In this document: positions 49,101 through 56,650 of the stretch, piece after piece | Layout of the letters: every line of letters starts with the position of its first letter | Numbering within the stretch: the stretch's first letter is position 1 | Assembly (NCBI GenBank): GCA_027922465.2 | Contig: BQMF02000418.1 | Coordinates: 186,001 to 250,000, forward strand | Source of the DNA: Turritopsis dohrnii | Taxonomy: Eukaryota; Cnidaria; Hydrozoa; Anthoathecata; Oceaniidae | Reading direction: 5' to 3' | Length of the DNA stretch: 64,000 nucleotides | Made by a program: the position numbers and the translations under genes | Notes under the pieces: model-generated | The model's database searches: none | What the model was told of the DNA's origin: nothing | What the model saw: only the letters and a program-made list of their open reading frames with translations

Positions 49101-52100
49101 CAACTTGCGCCAAATTTAAAATAATCTTGGCTCTGCAAAATCAAACCAAAATTTCTTCATTTAGGTATTTTGCCAAACTCATATTTTCATTTGGGCAGTT
49201 TCTCTATTTGAGCCTTAAATTGAAATTAATTTCACTTTAAAAATATAGAATGAAAAGTTTAGAAAGGGTCGTTTACTTTTAGCATTTTGCATGGAATTTT
49301 TACTCCATATTTTAAGGTTAATGCTACTAATTTTAGATAATATGTGTGGTTCCTTAGTATTTAATCCTAAATTTCAGATGTAAATATTTGCTGCTAGTTA
49401 TTGTATCATACTTATATAACCATTTCATTTGTTTAGTTGTCTCTTGTCTGCTTATACCCCTTGTTGACATCTTTTGTCCAATTTTTGAAACTAATGACCT
49501 TTCATAACTACCGTTCTACTTAACTTTTTTGACTGAAGTTTTTATATTAAGCCTGCATAAAAAATTTTCAAATTCAAAAATTTTCGAACAGCAAATTACC
49601 AATACCGACAAATAAAAAAAACCATCAAAATACATGCTAATGGTCTTATTTTGAAAGGTCGGCGTAATAATTTCAGAGACCTCTAACGCCCGCCCTAATA
49701 CCGCCACTCAAAAAATAATGCCATTTAAGGCCGGTGTAATAAGGATCGATAAGGTAAATACACCTTTCCCGTAATTGATTGCGCAATACTTTTTACCATA
49801 CTCCGCCTCGTTTTCGCAAAGGTTGATATGGTAACAGAATGGCACGGGACTCATTTCAGTAATGAGCAATTAGTGTTATGATTGTGATAGTGTTAATGAT
49901 TGAGCACGGGAGATTCGGTTGTCATGGTATAGCATATTGAAAACGAGGTAGAGCATGATAAAAATATTGCGCAATCAATTACGGGAAAGGTGTATTAAAG
50001 TTCTGAAACATTTGTAAGTTTCAAATACCGTATTCTCTCTAATAAGCGCCCGGGCGGTTATAAAATTTTTTTAGAAATTAGGGGGGCGCTTATTAGAGAG
50101 GGGCGCCAATTGGAGAGGGGCGCTTATAAAAAAATTTTAAAATGGTCATGCTAGCTGTGAACGAGGCATTGCTTTTTATCATAAAAGAGTAAAAACAACT
50201 GTATTTTTCATGGCAACGAAATAAGATTTTGTACTTATAACTTAAATTTAGACATCACAAAAACATAGCCTTCCGTTTCTATAACAGAATATTCGTGTTT
50301 AGTTCAAAGTTCTAATTACCGTCCGGGCGCTTATAAATTTCTGAGTAATGTCTAGTCACTCTATAAGCGCCCGGGCGCTTATTGGAGAGGGGCGCTTATA
50401 AAAATATTTTTGACTAGAAGGGGGCGCTTATTAGAGAGGGGCGCTAGTTAGAGAGAAAACGGTATGCAGATTTTACCTTTTGGGAATGCATAGTTCAACG
50501 AATTAAGAGTTGTCAATTTATATAAGCGTTCACCCTTCAAGATTGAACATTTTAAAGCATGACCCAGCATGGGTTTACCTAACCATGGGTTTACCTAACC
50601 TACTTTTCCGCGAGTGAGAAGAAAAAGAATAAGCGTATTTTTCGACGCAATTCCAACACATAAATTTGTTATTATATCACATTTTATTTTAAAATTTCAA
50701 ATTAAAATATCTACAAATAACCCTTAGTTTTCACGCTCCTCGGCCTGTCTCAGATGTCTACAAACTCTAGAAATGTAGAGTAAAAGTATATAATACAGTT
50801 AAAATGAAAAAACATAGCAAAATAAAAAACACCTATTCTTCAGGCAATAAATAACAGTAAAGCTTAAAGTCGTGACCTGTTGCAGCCATGCGGCTTGTTC
50901 ATTTTTGTTTAGTCGGTATGGATTAGTTCTTTAATGTATAAAAAACTACACTTTGTAACACCTACTTTAAATAAATATACAAACAAACAAACAAACTTTC
51001 GCAAATGAGCATCAAAGAAACCAAATTTTTTAAATTTCTATGATTTTTCTTTTTTTGTTTAAAGAAAAAGTAAAAAGCTATAACTAATTTTCTTTACCTA
51101 CCCACTCAGCATCGGTTTCGTCATCGGTTTCTCCAACTTCACCAAAGTACTGCTGAAGTTTGCTACCACATAGCAAACATAGCATTTTTTATGCGTGAAA
51201 AAACTTTCACGTTTTTGAAATTATCTGTGATATCGCGTGAAAAAACTTTCGCGTTTAGCTGTTTTGAAATTTAAAGGCATAAACTTTCGCGCAAATGGAC
51301 CAAAAACGCGAAAAAAAAGTTTCTGCCCGCAAAAATCTTTGCCCTTAAAGTATTAAACAATAAAAGAACAAACGATTCACAGCCCAAAAGAAATAAGGCA
51401 ATTTTTCTTTTAAGGATTTGTTTGAAAATCGAAAACCGCGAAATTTAATTCCGTGAAACATGTTGAAATTGGTCAATTGCGAAATTATACACAGCGAAAG
51501 TCGGTCATTTTTACCTTTTTACCAGATTTCTTAAGGAAAGAATTTTTGTGGTAAGACATTTGTTGCAGAATTTAATTTGACCAACTGTAAAAAATGTCTT
51601 ACCACAAAAATTCTTTCCTTAAGAAATTTCAAAGTGATATTCGAACAGTTTCATGCAATAAAAAATAATACAATTTTATTTGAAATTTCTGATGGTTAAT
51701 CTGATCATGTTGAATAAACTCACCATTTTGAACTACATCAAGAGATGCCAATTCATTACAATCTTTCACACCATGGCAAAAACGTAAATATGAATAATGA
51801 CGAAATTTGCATGCAATTTCGTTTAAAAAACAAGCACATTGTAGACAGATAGCTGTATCATACATGTTGATAAATTTGAAATCGCCATGCTTGAAATGTA
51901 TTCCTCGAAATGTACATCCTAAAATGAGCGTACACATTCAATTTCAAATAGACCAAGGTTTCTGAAAGTGTTGAAATGCAATTATAATCAGAATAATCCT
52001 GATAAATAAAATCATTCATAAAATGTACGTTTGACTTTTATTTGGCTGGATTTTTTAATATAACATTCTTGTCTTAAAAAAACCCAACCAAATAAAAGTA

Positions 52101-55100
52101 AAAAATCGTTCACCCTGTTGTGCGCAGTTATGTAATTTTTACGCAGATATGTAATTTCTGCCCAGTTATGTAATTATTTTGCGCAGATATGTAATTTTTG
52201 AGCTGCGCAGTTACCTTATCGGACAAAACTTAGTCGGACAAAATTTTAGTCGGTCGAAAATATTAGTCGGACAAAATTTTAGTCACCTCCAAATATTTTA
52301 GTCACTTTTGTCCGACTAATAATATTGTCCGACTAAAATTTTGGTCCTTTTCTAAAATTTCATAACTTACTTAATTTTCGATAAGGATTATGAAAAAGCG
52401 TGTGGGAGTGCGCCGATTACTCTAAGTTCTAGGTATGTATAGGAAAACGAGGGGAAAGGCATATTTAATAAAAACAGTTTTGCCGACGTGAGAATCATAT
52501 GTCCAACAAAATCATCATACCACGACGGTACAATTTTGCCGTCGGAAAAAAATCCTAATTAAAAGGATTGTAGTATAATTTTATTTTTCAATTTCAATAT
52601 TCCTGATCAGTGTAAAAATCTATTTTGGTTCCTGCATTGGCTTCAGGTGTTTCTTCCATTATGGCTGTCTTCTTCATTTTCTTTTGAACTACCTCGCTAT
52701 CACTTTCATCGGAAGTTTCTGTTATTACCGGTGCTTTTCTCTTTTTCCTGTGGATTCCTTCCTGGAATAAGCGAGGCTATTAGAAAGGTCCAATCTGTTT
52801 ACGAAAAGGTCGAAAATAAACAATGAACATCATGAAGACGAACGTGAATATAATTTATCAAAACACTTTACCACTTTAGAAATTGTTTATTTATGACTAA
52901 GTCATGTAAAAATATTGTATTCGTTGGTGAGCAAAAAGAAAAATCATAAAGAAATTAGAAATATTTAAAATTTTGTAATTAAACTGATAAGAAGAAAAAT
53001 TCTGAAAAAAATGATTTGGACCAAATATTTAGTCGGACATAATAATTAGTCGGACAAAATTTTAGTCGGACAAAATTATTAGTCGGACAAAATTTTAGTC
53101 ACTTCCAAAAAATTTAGTCACTTTTGTCCGACTAAGTTTTGTCCGATAAGGTATGTAATCCAGTGCTGCGCAGATATGTAAAATACGGACTTTTTTATGG
53201 TTAAATGTTCGTTTGATAAGAACTCAGTTTTGAAGGTTTTGATTGCAAATTTGAGGGCCATTTTTCCAAAATTTGTGTCAAAAGGGTATTTTAGGCCCAA
53301 TTTGGTCCAAATTTACAGAATGGTCCGTTTCTTTTGAAAATTTACACGAAGGACAATTCCAAGATTCTGATTTCAGAAATGAGTTAGACAGATCTCTTAT
53401 TTTTCTTTCTTTTCTTCATTTTTTTCGTTTATGAACAAGTATCCTAAAAAAAATCTGAAAAACCCTAACACTTTTATGAACTAACAAAGCAAAACATAAC
53501 ATTCTAGAGTAAAATCGACGTTTGATGCGTTATAGGCGCACTATTCCACTTCACACTCCTACAAATTTTTATTGGTCTTTGCACACTTTCCAAAAACAAG
53601 TGCAAAACTGCACCGATTACTCTGCCACATACGATGATTTTATTAACAGAGACAACTTGCTCATGCCAAGTGACTTGGCAAGTATAAGTTCATCATGTCA
53701 GGATTATCTGGAACTTGCTTATTTGAAAGTAAATGTTAATAAGAACTGACATATACTTTTAGAGGAGATTTCTATTCCGCAAAAAAAGTATTGCGCAACA
53801 TAATGATGAGAAACAATGGCCTGAATTGATAAAGTTTAAAAAGTTACCTGGTTAAGACCTTCGAGGGTTTTAACTTATTATGGCTCATTAACCTCATAAA
53901 AGTATATTTCTATTGCGCATGCGCGATTTTTGGTTTTATTATATGGCCACCTGATAGCCTTTGAAAAGTTACCTGGTGAAGACATTCATGTGTTTTGCCT
54001 AATTATGACTGATTTTACGTTACTAACATGCTGTGAATGCGCATGCGCAAATTCCAGGCTTATTACACAGGCACCTGATAGCGTCTTTTTACTGCGCATG
54101 CGCGATTTTGGTTTTAATTATGCGGCCACCTGATAGCCCCTGAAAGGTTACCTGGTTAAAACCTTCAAGTGTTTGGCCTAATTATGGCTCATTCCAAACT
54201 TAAAGGTATTTACTACATTTGTCGTAGGTTTACTACATTTGACGGAGTTACTACATTTGACGGTGTAACAACATGAACACGCTCATTTTCCGCCGTGAAA
54301 GTAATCGAAATTCTTACAAAAGAGTTTTTTATCTTAAAATTCTTAATCTTTACACAAAATATAGATTATCATGTCATTCATAAAAGATTTTATGATCAAT
54401 CGCAAATGCAGTGGTAGTTGAGTGAAAAAATCTAGAAAAAATAGTTGTATAAAAAGTCCGCATTTTACATATCTGCGCAGCACTCGATTACATAACTGCG
54501 CAGCTCAAAAATTGCATATCTGCGCAAAATAATTACATAACTGCGCAGAATAATTACATATCTGCGCAAAAATTACATAACTGCGCACAACACAGCCTAA
54601 GTTTCCCTTTAAGCAGAATTGTTAAAAACTGGTTTGTTTATTCAATCTCGTTGATATAATTTATGATTTTTCGCTGTTTTTTTATAACTTAAATTATCCC
54701 CAAATAGTAAAAAACCATTCAGAATAGATTTAGAAGTGATTTTGAGAAAACTGAACCGTATAACTTAGAAAATTTTAAATGTTTCACCACCCATACCTTC
54801 ATGATAAAGCTTGATGTAATTTTTACTTGTGTAGTTTTTAAATGGTAAAGTTGGGTTTGGTATTCCTTCAATCATGTATCCAGCATCACAAGTTATGCCC
54901 CTTTCCCTACAATAGCAGTCCATGCGGACAGAATATTCCGGGTAAATCTTCCAAGATCTAAGCCATGTTCTGTTTACATTGTCGTCTTGACATTCAACAC
55001 ATTTATATAAATTGAAGTGGGGGTCGATTTCTTCATTACAAAGTCGACAATAGGATATTGTGAATTGAAAACCAAGAAAATGTGATGACATTGTAGTATA

Positions 55101-55574
55101 TTCACATGATGTCCAGCCGGCAAAGCAATGGCAAACCATACAGGGTTTGGGCCACCAGATTTCCCCATCGTATCTGAATATTCCTTCGTGATCAATACAA
55201 TGGGAGCAGGGTCCTTGGACGACTGACTTGCAATCGGAACATAATTCTGTTTGGTTGTGCGTTGTGGCGTTGTAATCATACTTGTAGCATATGGTTTTTT
55301 GATTGATGCACGTGCATGATAGGCAAGGTGAAATCCACTTCATACGATTCGGTTTCATCATTGTTAGTTGGGAACTGTTTAAGTTAATAATGGCTACTGG
55401 ACAACCTATTTACGAAGAAAGGAAGTTTAATAGTTTTTTTTGTTGCCTTCTTAGCAGTTAAAGTTTATTATGCATCCCACCTGTAGAGAAGTTGCTTTTT
55501 AGCTGATCATCTCCAACTGTAAATCGGATCAGTATCACAACATGCAATGTATTCCAAAAAGTAAAAGATATCAT
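22147..55574 (-). CDS. Class B-type seven-helix receptor with VWC-like and LDLa-like extracellular exons (copy 1)
   Basis: Twenty-one minus-strand exons join in phase to about 901 residues: 55481-55574, 54797-55396, 51724-51918, 42604-42765, 42394-42528, 42214-42318, 41957-42063, 40827-40991, 40629-40651, 40528-40575, 35172-35274, 34865-34918, 33686-33807, 33393-33510, 30022-30175, 29395-29461, 29257-29317, 28916-29004, 23976-24099, 23832-23873, 22147-22284. Order: signal-like MISFTFWNTLHVVILIRF; VWC-like Cys exons (residues 32-296); an LDLa-like repeat (C366-C393, DCDDQSDEQNC); a juxtamembrane helical region; TM1 (about 604-637); TM2 with IRNTRKIIIHKNL; TM3 with C680 and TWMMFEG; TM4 GYGIPLLITS; ECL2 C752; TM5 ending KLRK; TM6 PLLGLSYLIG; TM7 and tail ending EETTA. 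Class B features are clear; I see no GPS autoproteolysis motif. An in-frame start at 55,697 is possible. Exon 9 (23 bp) is the weakest. Ligand unknown. Confidence 0.75.
22955..23811. mobile_element. Inverted-repeat insertion in the receptor's last-but-one intron
   Basis: Ends CAGCCCACGAAATTCA and inverted TGAATTTTGTGGGCTG. The paralogous intron near 59,890 lacks the whole segment. It contains a CpG-rich patch (about 23,433-23,465, AGCGCTAGCGCGATCTCGCG) and a GTCGGCTTTGCCGA palindrome near the right end. No coding potential. Confidence 0.65.
24457..25396 (-). mobile_element. Truncated PIF/Harbinger transposon
   Basis: Ends AGGCTTGTGTTCACTG and inverted CAGTGAACACCAGCCT with TAA on both sides (24454-24456, 25397-25399), the Harbinger signature. 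Minus-strand frames give the transposase N-terminus: 25245-25039 (WFRKIFQERGAYSTLLKSLR) and 25017-24628 (FRMS-type FLRMSLERFEHLLSLV, ERLALTLRFLASGESQISLS). The catalytic DDE part is missing and the frame ends early, so it cannot be autonomous. Confidence 0.85.
25400..26087 (-). mobile_element. Second Harbinger-like non-autonomous unit abutting the first
   Basis: Ends GACGCATTCACATTTAAGTA and inverted ACTTAAATGTGAATGCGGC, with TAA left (shared with its neighbour) and TTA right. CTTAAG/CCGTAAG words repeat at both ends. The minus-strand frame 25933-25541 contains MAVNEEDFTLFVQNYPVLYD, resembling the start of a MADF/Myb-like accessory protein of Harbinger elements; this similarity is weak. Confidence 0.6.
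26088..28590. other. AT-rich interior without recognisable genes
   Basis: Long T-rich runs (for example near 27,220-27,246 and 27,600) and no coding frame with a motif. Probably interior of the surrounding 4.6-kb element, deeply decayed. Confidence 0.5.
29608..29890. repeat. CGCGAAAGTT word cluster in a receptor intron
   Basis: About eight copies of TTCGCGAAAGTTT or close variants, mostly in one orientation, between the TM4 and TM3 exons. Similar clusters at 7.3, 24.2, 28.6, 51.2 and 59.4 kb. Confidence 0.65.
30417..30850. mobile_element. MITE with AGGGG termini, words GCCGAGATCTCGGC and AGCCCG
   Basis: Left AGGGGCTGTTTATATGGAAG and right the inverted form; about 45 bp of near-identical inverted ends. 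The palindrome CCGAGATCTCGG occurs several times in the middle. Absent from the paralogous intron of copy 2. Confidence 0.8.
31493..32104 (+). pseudogene. Helitron helicase-like N-terminal fragment
   Basis: Open from about 31,493. Recognisable motifs are LAPGEGSTPLSILSDENCEE, LAHPHLFPTGKFGY, SPSKYFNQRLLN and DPDYLFFANSVLQQLNLQ, the Helitron-like N-terminal domain found before Rep/helicase in Helitron proteins. It stops at 32,104, just where homology switches to the opposing sacsin-like fragment. Neither Rep nor helicase catalytic motifs follow, so it is non-functional. Confidence 0.8.
32105..33163 (-). pseudogene. Sacsin-like ATPase-domain fragment, frameshifted
   Basis: Minus-strand translation matches the Hsp90-like ATPase repeat of sacsin: NDAQFSQEDFNNITKLNAGT, KIGKFGLGF, then in another frame VYLTDVPSFVNGNAMVIFDP, GTLFRLPLRD, FCFLPLPQNSNLPVHVNGAF and GAEWNDILAADLAESFF. 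The frame changes directly after the GxGF nucleotide-binding motif because a few bases are missing, so no ATPase can be made. Sacsin is normally a several-thousand-residue chaperone-like protein; only about 350 residues are here. No introns interrupt the fragment. It points toward the Helitron-like frame, tail to tail. Capture by the mobile element is inferred from the shared boundaries. Confidence 0.8.
34010..34830 (+). mobile_element. 5'-truncated LINE (CR1/jockey-like) with (AAT)n tail
   Basis: A plus-strand frame to 34,505 carries the post-RT region of a non-LTR retrotransposon: MLDPKTSYTIYKTMILPFLT, then FYFQGALIYNSLPSEIR. A T-rich 3' UTR and an AATAATAAT tail (about 34,800-34,830) follow. 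Comparison with copy 2 suggests the insertion starts near 34,005-34,015, because flanking similarity ends there; codons before that are host intron. Reverse-transcriptase motifs are absent. Confidence 0.75.
35411..35969. mobile_element. TA-flanked CCTTATCGG element, word ACGCCGGCCCTTTTT
   Basis: CCTTATCGGCCCTTTTTACG at the left and inverted at the right, with TA on both sides. The word ACGCCGGCCCTTTTT or parts of it repeats about four times inside each end. Minus-strand codons ending at 35,657 read an acidic, Lys-ending tail (NEESDEGEVEAEIEVESDDD then MKKRTK). Confidence 0.8.
36123..37025 (+). pseudogene. Degenerate acidic protein gene inside the 3.0-kb element
   Basis: From ATGGCAACC, codons read MATSNMCFDDEELKL, a stop, then Asp/Glu-rich sequence (DVDFDENIEVLVDTAIMSDD, DFDADVDDLDKDL). 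After further disruptions a frame at 36,744-37,025 gives IPYLRRVENIVQTILTTSMM and a Lys/Asn-rich helix. I do not recognise the family. It may be the element's own decayed gene or a captured one. Confidence 0.4.
37115..37218. repeat. Short inverted repeat with 24-bp arms
   Basis: Arms 37115-37138 and 37195-37218 are inverted copies (CAGGACGACAAATCTTTAAA), about 56 bp apart, in AT-rich surroundings. Possibly a small MITE. Confidence 0.6.
38348..39595. other. Receptor intron, no exon found
   Basis: Contains three spaced copies of ACAAAGTGG(A/T/G)GCA at about 38,471-38,528. Nothing else recognisable. Confidence 0.4.
39596..40103 (+). repeat. Possible tRNA-derived SINE with poly(A)
   Basis: Starts with an A-box-like GGTGTAGTGGTCATCG and a B-box-like GGTCCAGTTTCGGTACCC at tRNA-like spacing; the segment ends in a run of about 23 A at 40,080-40,102. 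Length of about 500 bp is long for a SINE, so the two features may be unrelated. Confidence 0.35.
40150..40468. mobile_element. MITE with AGGGGCTGATTACATGAT end
   Basis: Right end inverted reads AGGGGCTGATTACATGATCC; the left end is diverged (GCGATTACATGATGAAATTT). Contains CCGAGATCTCGG like the element at 30,417, so the two are probably relatives. Confidence 0.55.
43005..43205 (+). repeat. tRNA-like SINE head
   Basis: GATGGTGTAGTGGCTAGTAC (A-box-like), then GGATTCCAGTC (B-box-like) about 45 bp on, and a non-tRNA body up to the adjacent LINE fragment. Divergent from consensus boxes. Confidence 0.35.
43225..43530 (+). mobile_element. LINE ORF2 C-terminal fragment, first half
   Basis: Codons read LYRLKNQLSFKAKQLLVNNF, YSNFNYCPLIWHFSSAKSLL and HKRAMCFLNYQDN, the post-RT region of CR1/jockey-like LINEs. 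The coding match stops near FGFLRKQEIP. The next part of the same protein is found at 45,375-45,641. Confidence 0.8.
43510..45375. mobile_element. Insertion splitting a LINE, shared with 55.9-56.6 kb
   Basis: Interrupts the LINE coding region. A shorter version of the same sequence, with the same flanks (GATTTCTGC.AAAGCAAGAA at left, CTAGGGCATCTTG-like at right), lies at 55,905-56,575. Right-end GCAGAAATC inversely matches left-end GATTTCTGC, hinting at short inverted ends. No coding potential recognised. Confidence 0.45.
45232..45262. repeat. TATTG microsatellite
   Basis: About five tandem TATTG units inside the insertion. Confidence 0.9.
45375..45641 (+). mobile_element. LINE ORF2 C-terminal fragment, second half
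   Basis: Reads SPKYMENIFNVKRSTR, NNLVVPKVKTSTFGTKSIRS and APKVWNNLPYHIKSLTNISE, ending IQCKF*. It continues the protein broken off at 43,530 and includes its native stop. Confidence 0.85.
46282..46301. repeat. 20-base C homopolymer
   Basis: Uninterrupted run of 20 C on plus (G on minus), exceptional in this AT-rich window. The surrounding 45,642-46,583 has no recognised gene. Confidence 0.95.
46584..46999. mobile_element. TA-flanked CACGT element, word TAAGAAACA
   Basis: CACGTTTTTTTTTTTAAGAA at left, inverted CTTAAAAAAAAAAACGTG at right, TA outside both (46582-46583, 47000-47001). TAAGAAACA repeats about nine times, interleaved with GAGGCTCA/CAGGCTGA. Third member of the trio with 9,716 and 18,598. 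Confidence 0.75.
47455..48212 (+). mobile_element. Nested TA-flanked CCGTAATGC element, word GCGTCTATT, with a HIRAN-like frame
   Basis: CCGTAATGCTTCGATTAGAC and its inverse at the right, TA outside. GGGGGCGTCTATTCGAGG words fill both ends. The copy at 50,028 lacks this segment (ATTCTGT..ATAGAAACGG joined there), so it is a true nested insertion. Confidence 0.85.
47557..48003 (+). CDS. HIRAN-like domain protein encoded inside a MITE-like element
   Basis: A 148-residue intact frame. VYKEVLDATIGEILEAAQDK, YDKYAVGLYKKNLLVGHIPI, EISSLCIHFI and AVITGKRQREIGLVVPAKL follow the HIRAN-like pattern (x-VYKxVW...GExL...R...YAVAV.K...VGHxPxxIS...F......VTG.RR). HIRAN domains bind DNA 3' ends or occur in repair and remodelling factors; the small HIRAN-like proteins abundant in some invertebrates have no assigned function. 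The C-terminal 40 residues are Lys-rich. No intron is needed, and the start may be earlier since residues 1-8 look non-conserved. Both flanks are the element's word-rich termini, so it is cargo or an element-encoded protein. Confidence 0.6.
   Translation: MNFCETLLFRKYKLYNHVYKEVLDATIGEILEAAQDKREEEAREYDKYAVGLYKKNLLVGHIPIEISSLCIHFINQDLENKIKAVITGKRQREIGLVVPAKLIFTTKNKRYSEVLEKEILKRKTKFATVSLKFRKKGVYRKFPYFHTK
48875..49150. repeat. Word-rich repeat (TTGGCGCAAA / GCACCAAA)
   Basis: TTTTGGCGCAAAAA and TGCACCAAATTTACAGTGAG each occur two or more times, with inverse CTTGCGCCAAATTT at the far side. Termini unclear; probably another element of the word-rich kind. Confidence 0.45.
49670..49754. mobile_element. 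One end of a CCTTATCGG-type element
   Basis: Inverted right end reads CCTTATCGATCCTTATTACA with TA beyond, and contains GCCCGCCCTAATACCGCC, resembling the element at 35,411. A matching left end was not found. Confidence 0.45.
49761..49992. mobile_element. TA-flanked MITE with CACCTTTCCCGTAATTGATT termini
   Basis: Perfect inverted ends of about 30 bp (CACCTTTCCCGTAATTGATT, then GCGCAATA), TA outside both. 232 bp, noncoding; it abuts the preceding fragment and is followed 35 bp later by another TA element. Confidence 0.85.
50028..50462. mobile_element. TA-flanked CCGTATTC element, word GCGCTTATTAGAGAG
   Basis: CCGTATTCTCTCTAATAAGC at left and inverted right, TA outside both. Inverted copy of 47,259-48,469 without its nested insertion. 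About nine GCGCTTAT/GGGGCGC words near the ends. Confidence 0.85.
51185..51500. repeat. Two CGCGAAA-word clusters
   Basis: AAAAAACTTTCGCG occurs repeatedly at 51,185-51,355 and CGAAATT words at 51,430-51,500, related to the other CGCGAAA clusters. 50,463-51,184 shows nothing else. Confidence 0.55.
51526..51627. ncRNA. Perfect 36-bp hairpin, possible small-RNA precursor or palindromic element
   Basis: Arms 51526-51561 and 51592-51627 are exact reverse complements (ATTTCTTAAGGAAAGAATTT at the start), with a 30-nt loop. It lies in a receptor intron about 100 bp downstream, in gene direction, of the exon at 51,724-51,918. The size fits a pre-miRNA-like or hairpin-siRNA precursor, but perfect pairing equally fits a fresh palindromic repeat. 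The hairpin is certain, its role is not. Confidence 0.4.
52214..53151. mobile_element. TA-flanked CCTTATCGG element, word TTAGTCGGACAAAA
   Basis: CCTTATCGGACAAAACTTAG and its inverse, TA on both sides. The host element's opposite end preserves the empty sequence (GCGCAGTTATGTAATC), showing insertion at TA with TA duplication. About six TTAGTCGGACAAAA words sit at each end. Confidence 0.9.
52594..52761 (-). CDS. Candidate terminal exon of an element-borne gene
   Basis: After an acceptor-like TTATTCCAG, 55 residues run to TGA: HRKKRKAPVITETSDESDSE, then KKMKKTAIMEETPEANAG and IDFYTDQEY. Lysine clusters and an acidic patch suggest a nuclear protein's tail. No upstream exon was identified. The related element at 35,411 also carries a minus-strand acidic/Lys tail. 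Confidence 0.35.
   Translation of the reverse strand, partial: EGIHRKKRKAPVITETSDESDSEVVQKKMKKTAIMEETPEANAGTKIDFYTDQEY
53830..54180. repeat. Imperfect tandem repeats with TGCGCATGCGC palindromes
   Basis: Units contain GGCCACCTGATAGCC, AGTTACCTGGT and a palindromic GCGCATGCGC (53,915, 54,039 and 54,094). The palindrome matches the NRF1/EWG consensus YGCGCAYGCGCR. Confidence 0.7.
54205..54265. repeat. Direct repeat of TTACTACATTTGACGG
   Basis: Three to four near-perfect copies in tandem. Confidence 0.8.
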
Positions 55575-55904
55575 GTTGTTCGAATCTAACGAAATCAAAA
55601 ACAAAGTTATTTCTGAAATCAGTGCTTTGTGTTTCTCAATGTTTCCTAACTCTCCCCACAGCGAGCCTAAGCGATCGAGGAGCCATAGTAGCTTCACGAG
55701 ATAGGCGAAAGTAAGTTTTCGATTTTATTCATCATCATCATAATAATAATAATCTTCTTCCAACTTTTCGTGTTGCTGTTACAGGGTAGTATTCGATTCT
55801 TAACCGCTTCCTTTTTGAGTGGGAAAATACGAAAGGTATTTTAAGAATTTTAGAAATAAAAACTCACTTTTGAAATGAGTCGTGATTCAATCTACAAACA
55901 CATT

Positions 55905-56575
55905 TTGGCTAGTTTTTGGATTTCTGCCAAAGCAAGAAATACCTTCTGCTGTCCAAACCTATGAGCTTTTTGAAATTTCGTGTGTGTCTTTACATCTTCA
56001 TATTGTGTATGAAACTCTCTTGCAGTTAGCAAAATTCATCGAAGTCATTCATAGTTAATCTTTTTAAAAGCCATATTTTTAAATGCTTGAGGTCTAGCTT
56101 AGGTAGGTAGATACGTAGTTAGTTTAAAACATAGTATTTCTGATGAATTTTTCGGTTTTACTTTGTTTCTTATGTTTTTTTTCTTTTCGCTCTTACATAG
56201 TTTCTTTTTAAAAAACTGTCAAAAAAGGGGAATCCATGGTTACGATTCGCACCTTACGCATATTTCTTTTCTTTGTATTTTATAGCTTCTGGCGTTTTTT
56301 AGTTAAGCCCTAATTATACTTTTTTTAAAGGTAAATTGCCATCATCCCTGCAGATGAACAAAGATTAACTTTAGATCTATTTTTGTTTTATACATTTTTG
56401 TATGTATCAGTTATGCTTTCATGGATTCCTAGGGAGTGTGTGATCAAAAACGTGAATTGTAGAAGTCATTCAATCTTCAAATTTCAAGAATGTCACTAGT
56501 CTTTCAGCTTTCATGCTTCAGCTGGTTTCGCAAAAATCGTTATGCCTGCTAGGGCATCTTGCTTTGTTTTGAATC
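55905..56575. repeat. Shorter copy of the LINE-splitting insertion
   Basis: Start GTTTTTGGATTTCTGCCAAA and end GGGCATCTTG align with 43,490-45,370, with about 1.2 kb less in between. Noncoding here. It lies upstream of the receptor start. Confidence 0.55.
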
Positions 56576-56650
56576 AAAGTTGGAAACAAAGGTTTCTATT
56601 GGTTTTTCCACTTTGATTAGAATCAATTGTCTATCTAGCCCTACACTCAA

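Larger units (their letters stand above)
52116..54592. mobile_element. Element with TGTTGTGCGC termini, word GCGCAGNTATGTAATT
   Basis: Both ends begin TGTTGTGCGCAGTTATGTAA and carry four to six alternating GCGCAGTTATGTAATT / GCGCAGATATGTAATT words. No TA or other duplication is obvious. The interior contains a nested TA element, a 75-codon unrecognised frame (53,522-53,749, plus) and imperfect tandem repeats. Confidence 0.75.
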
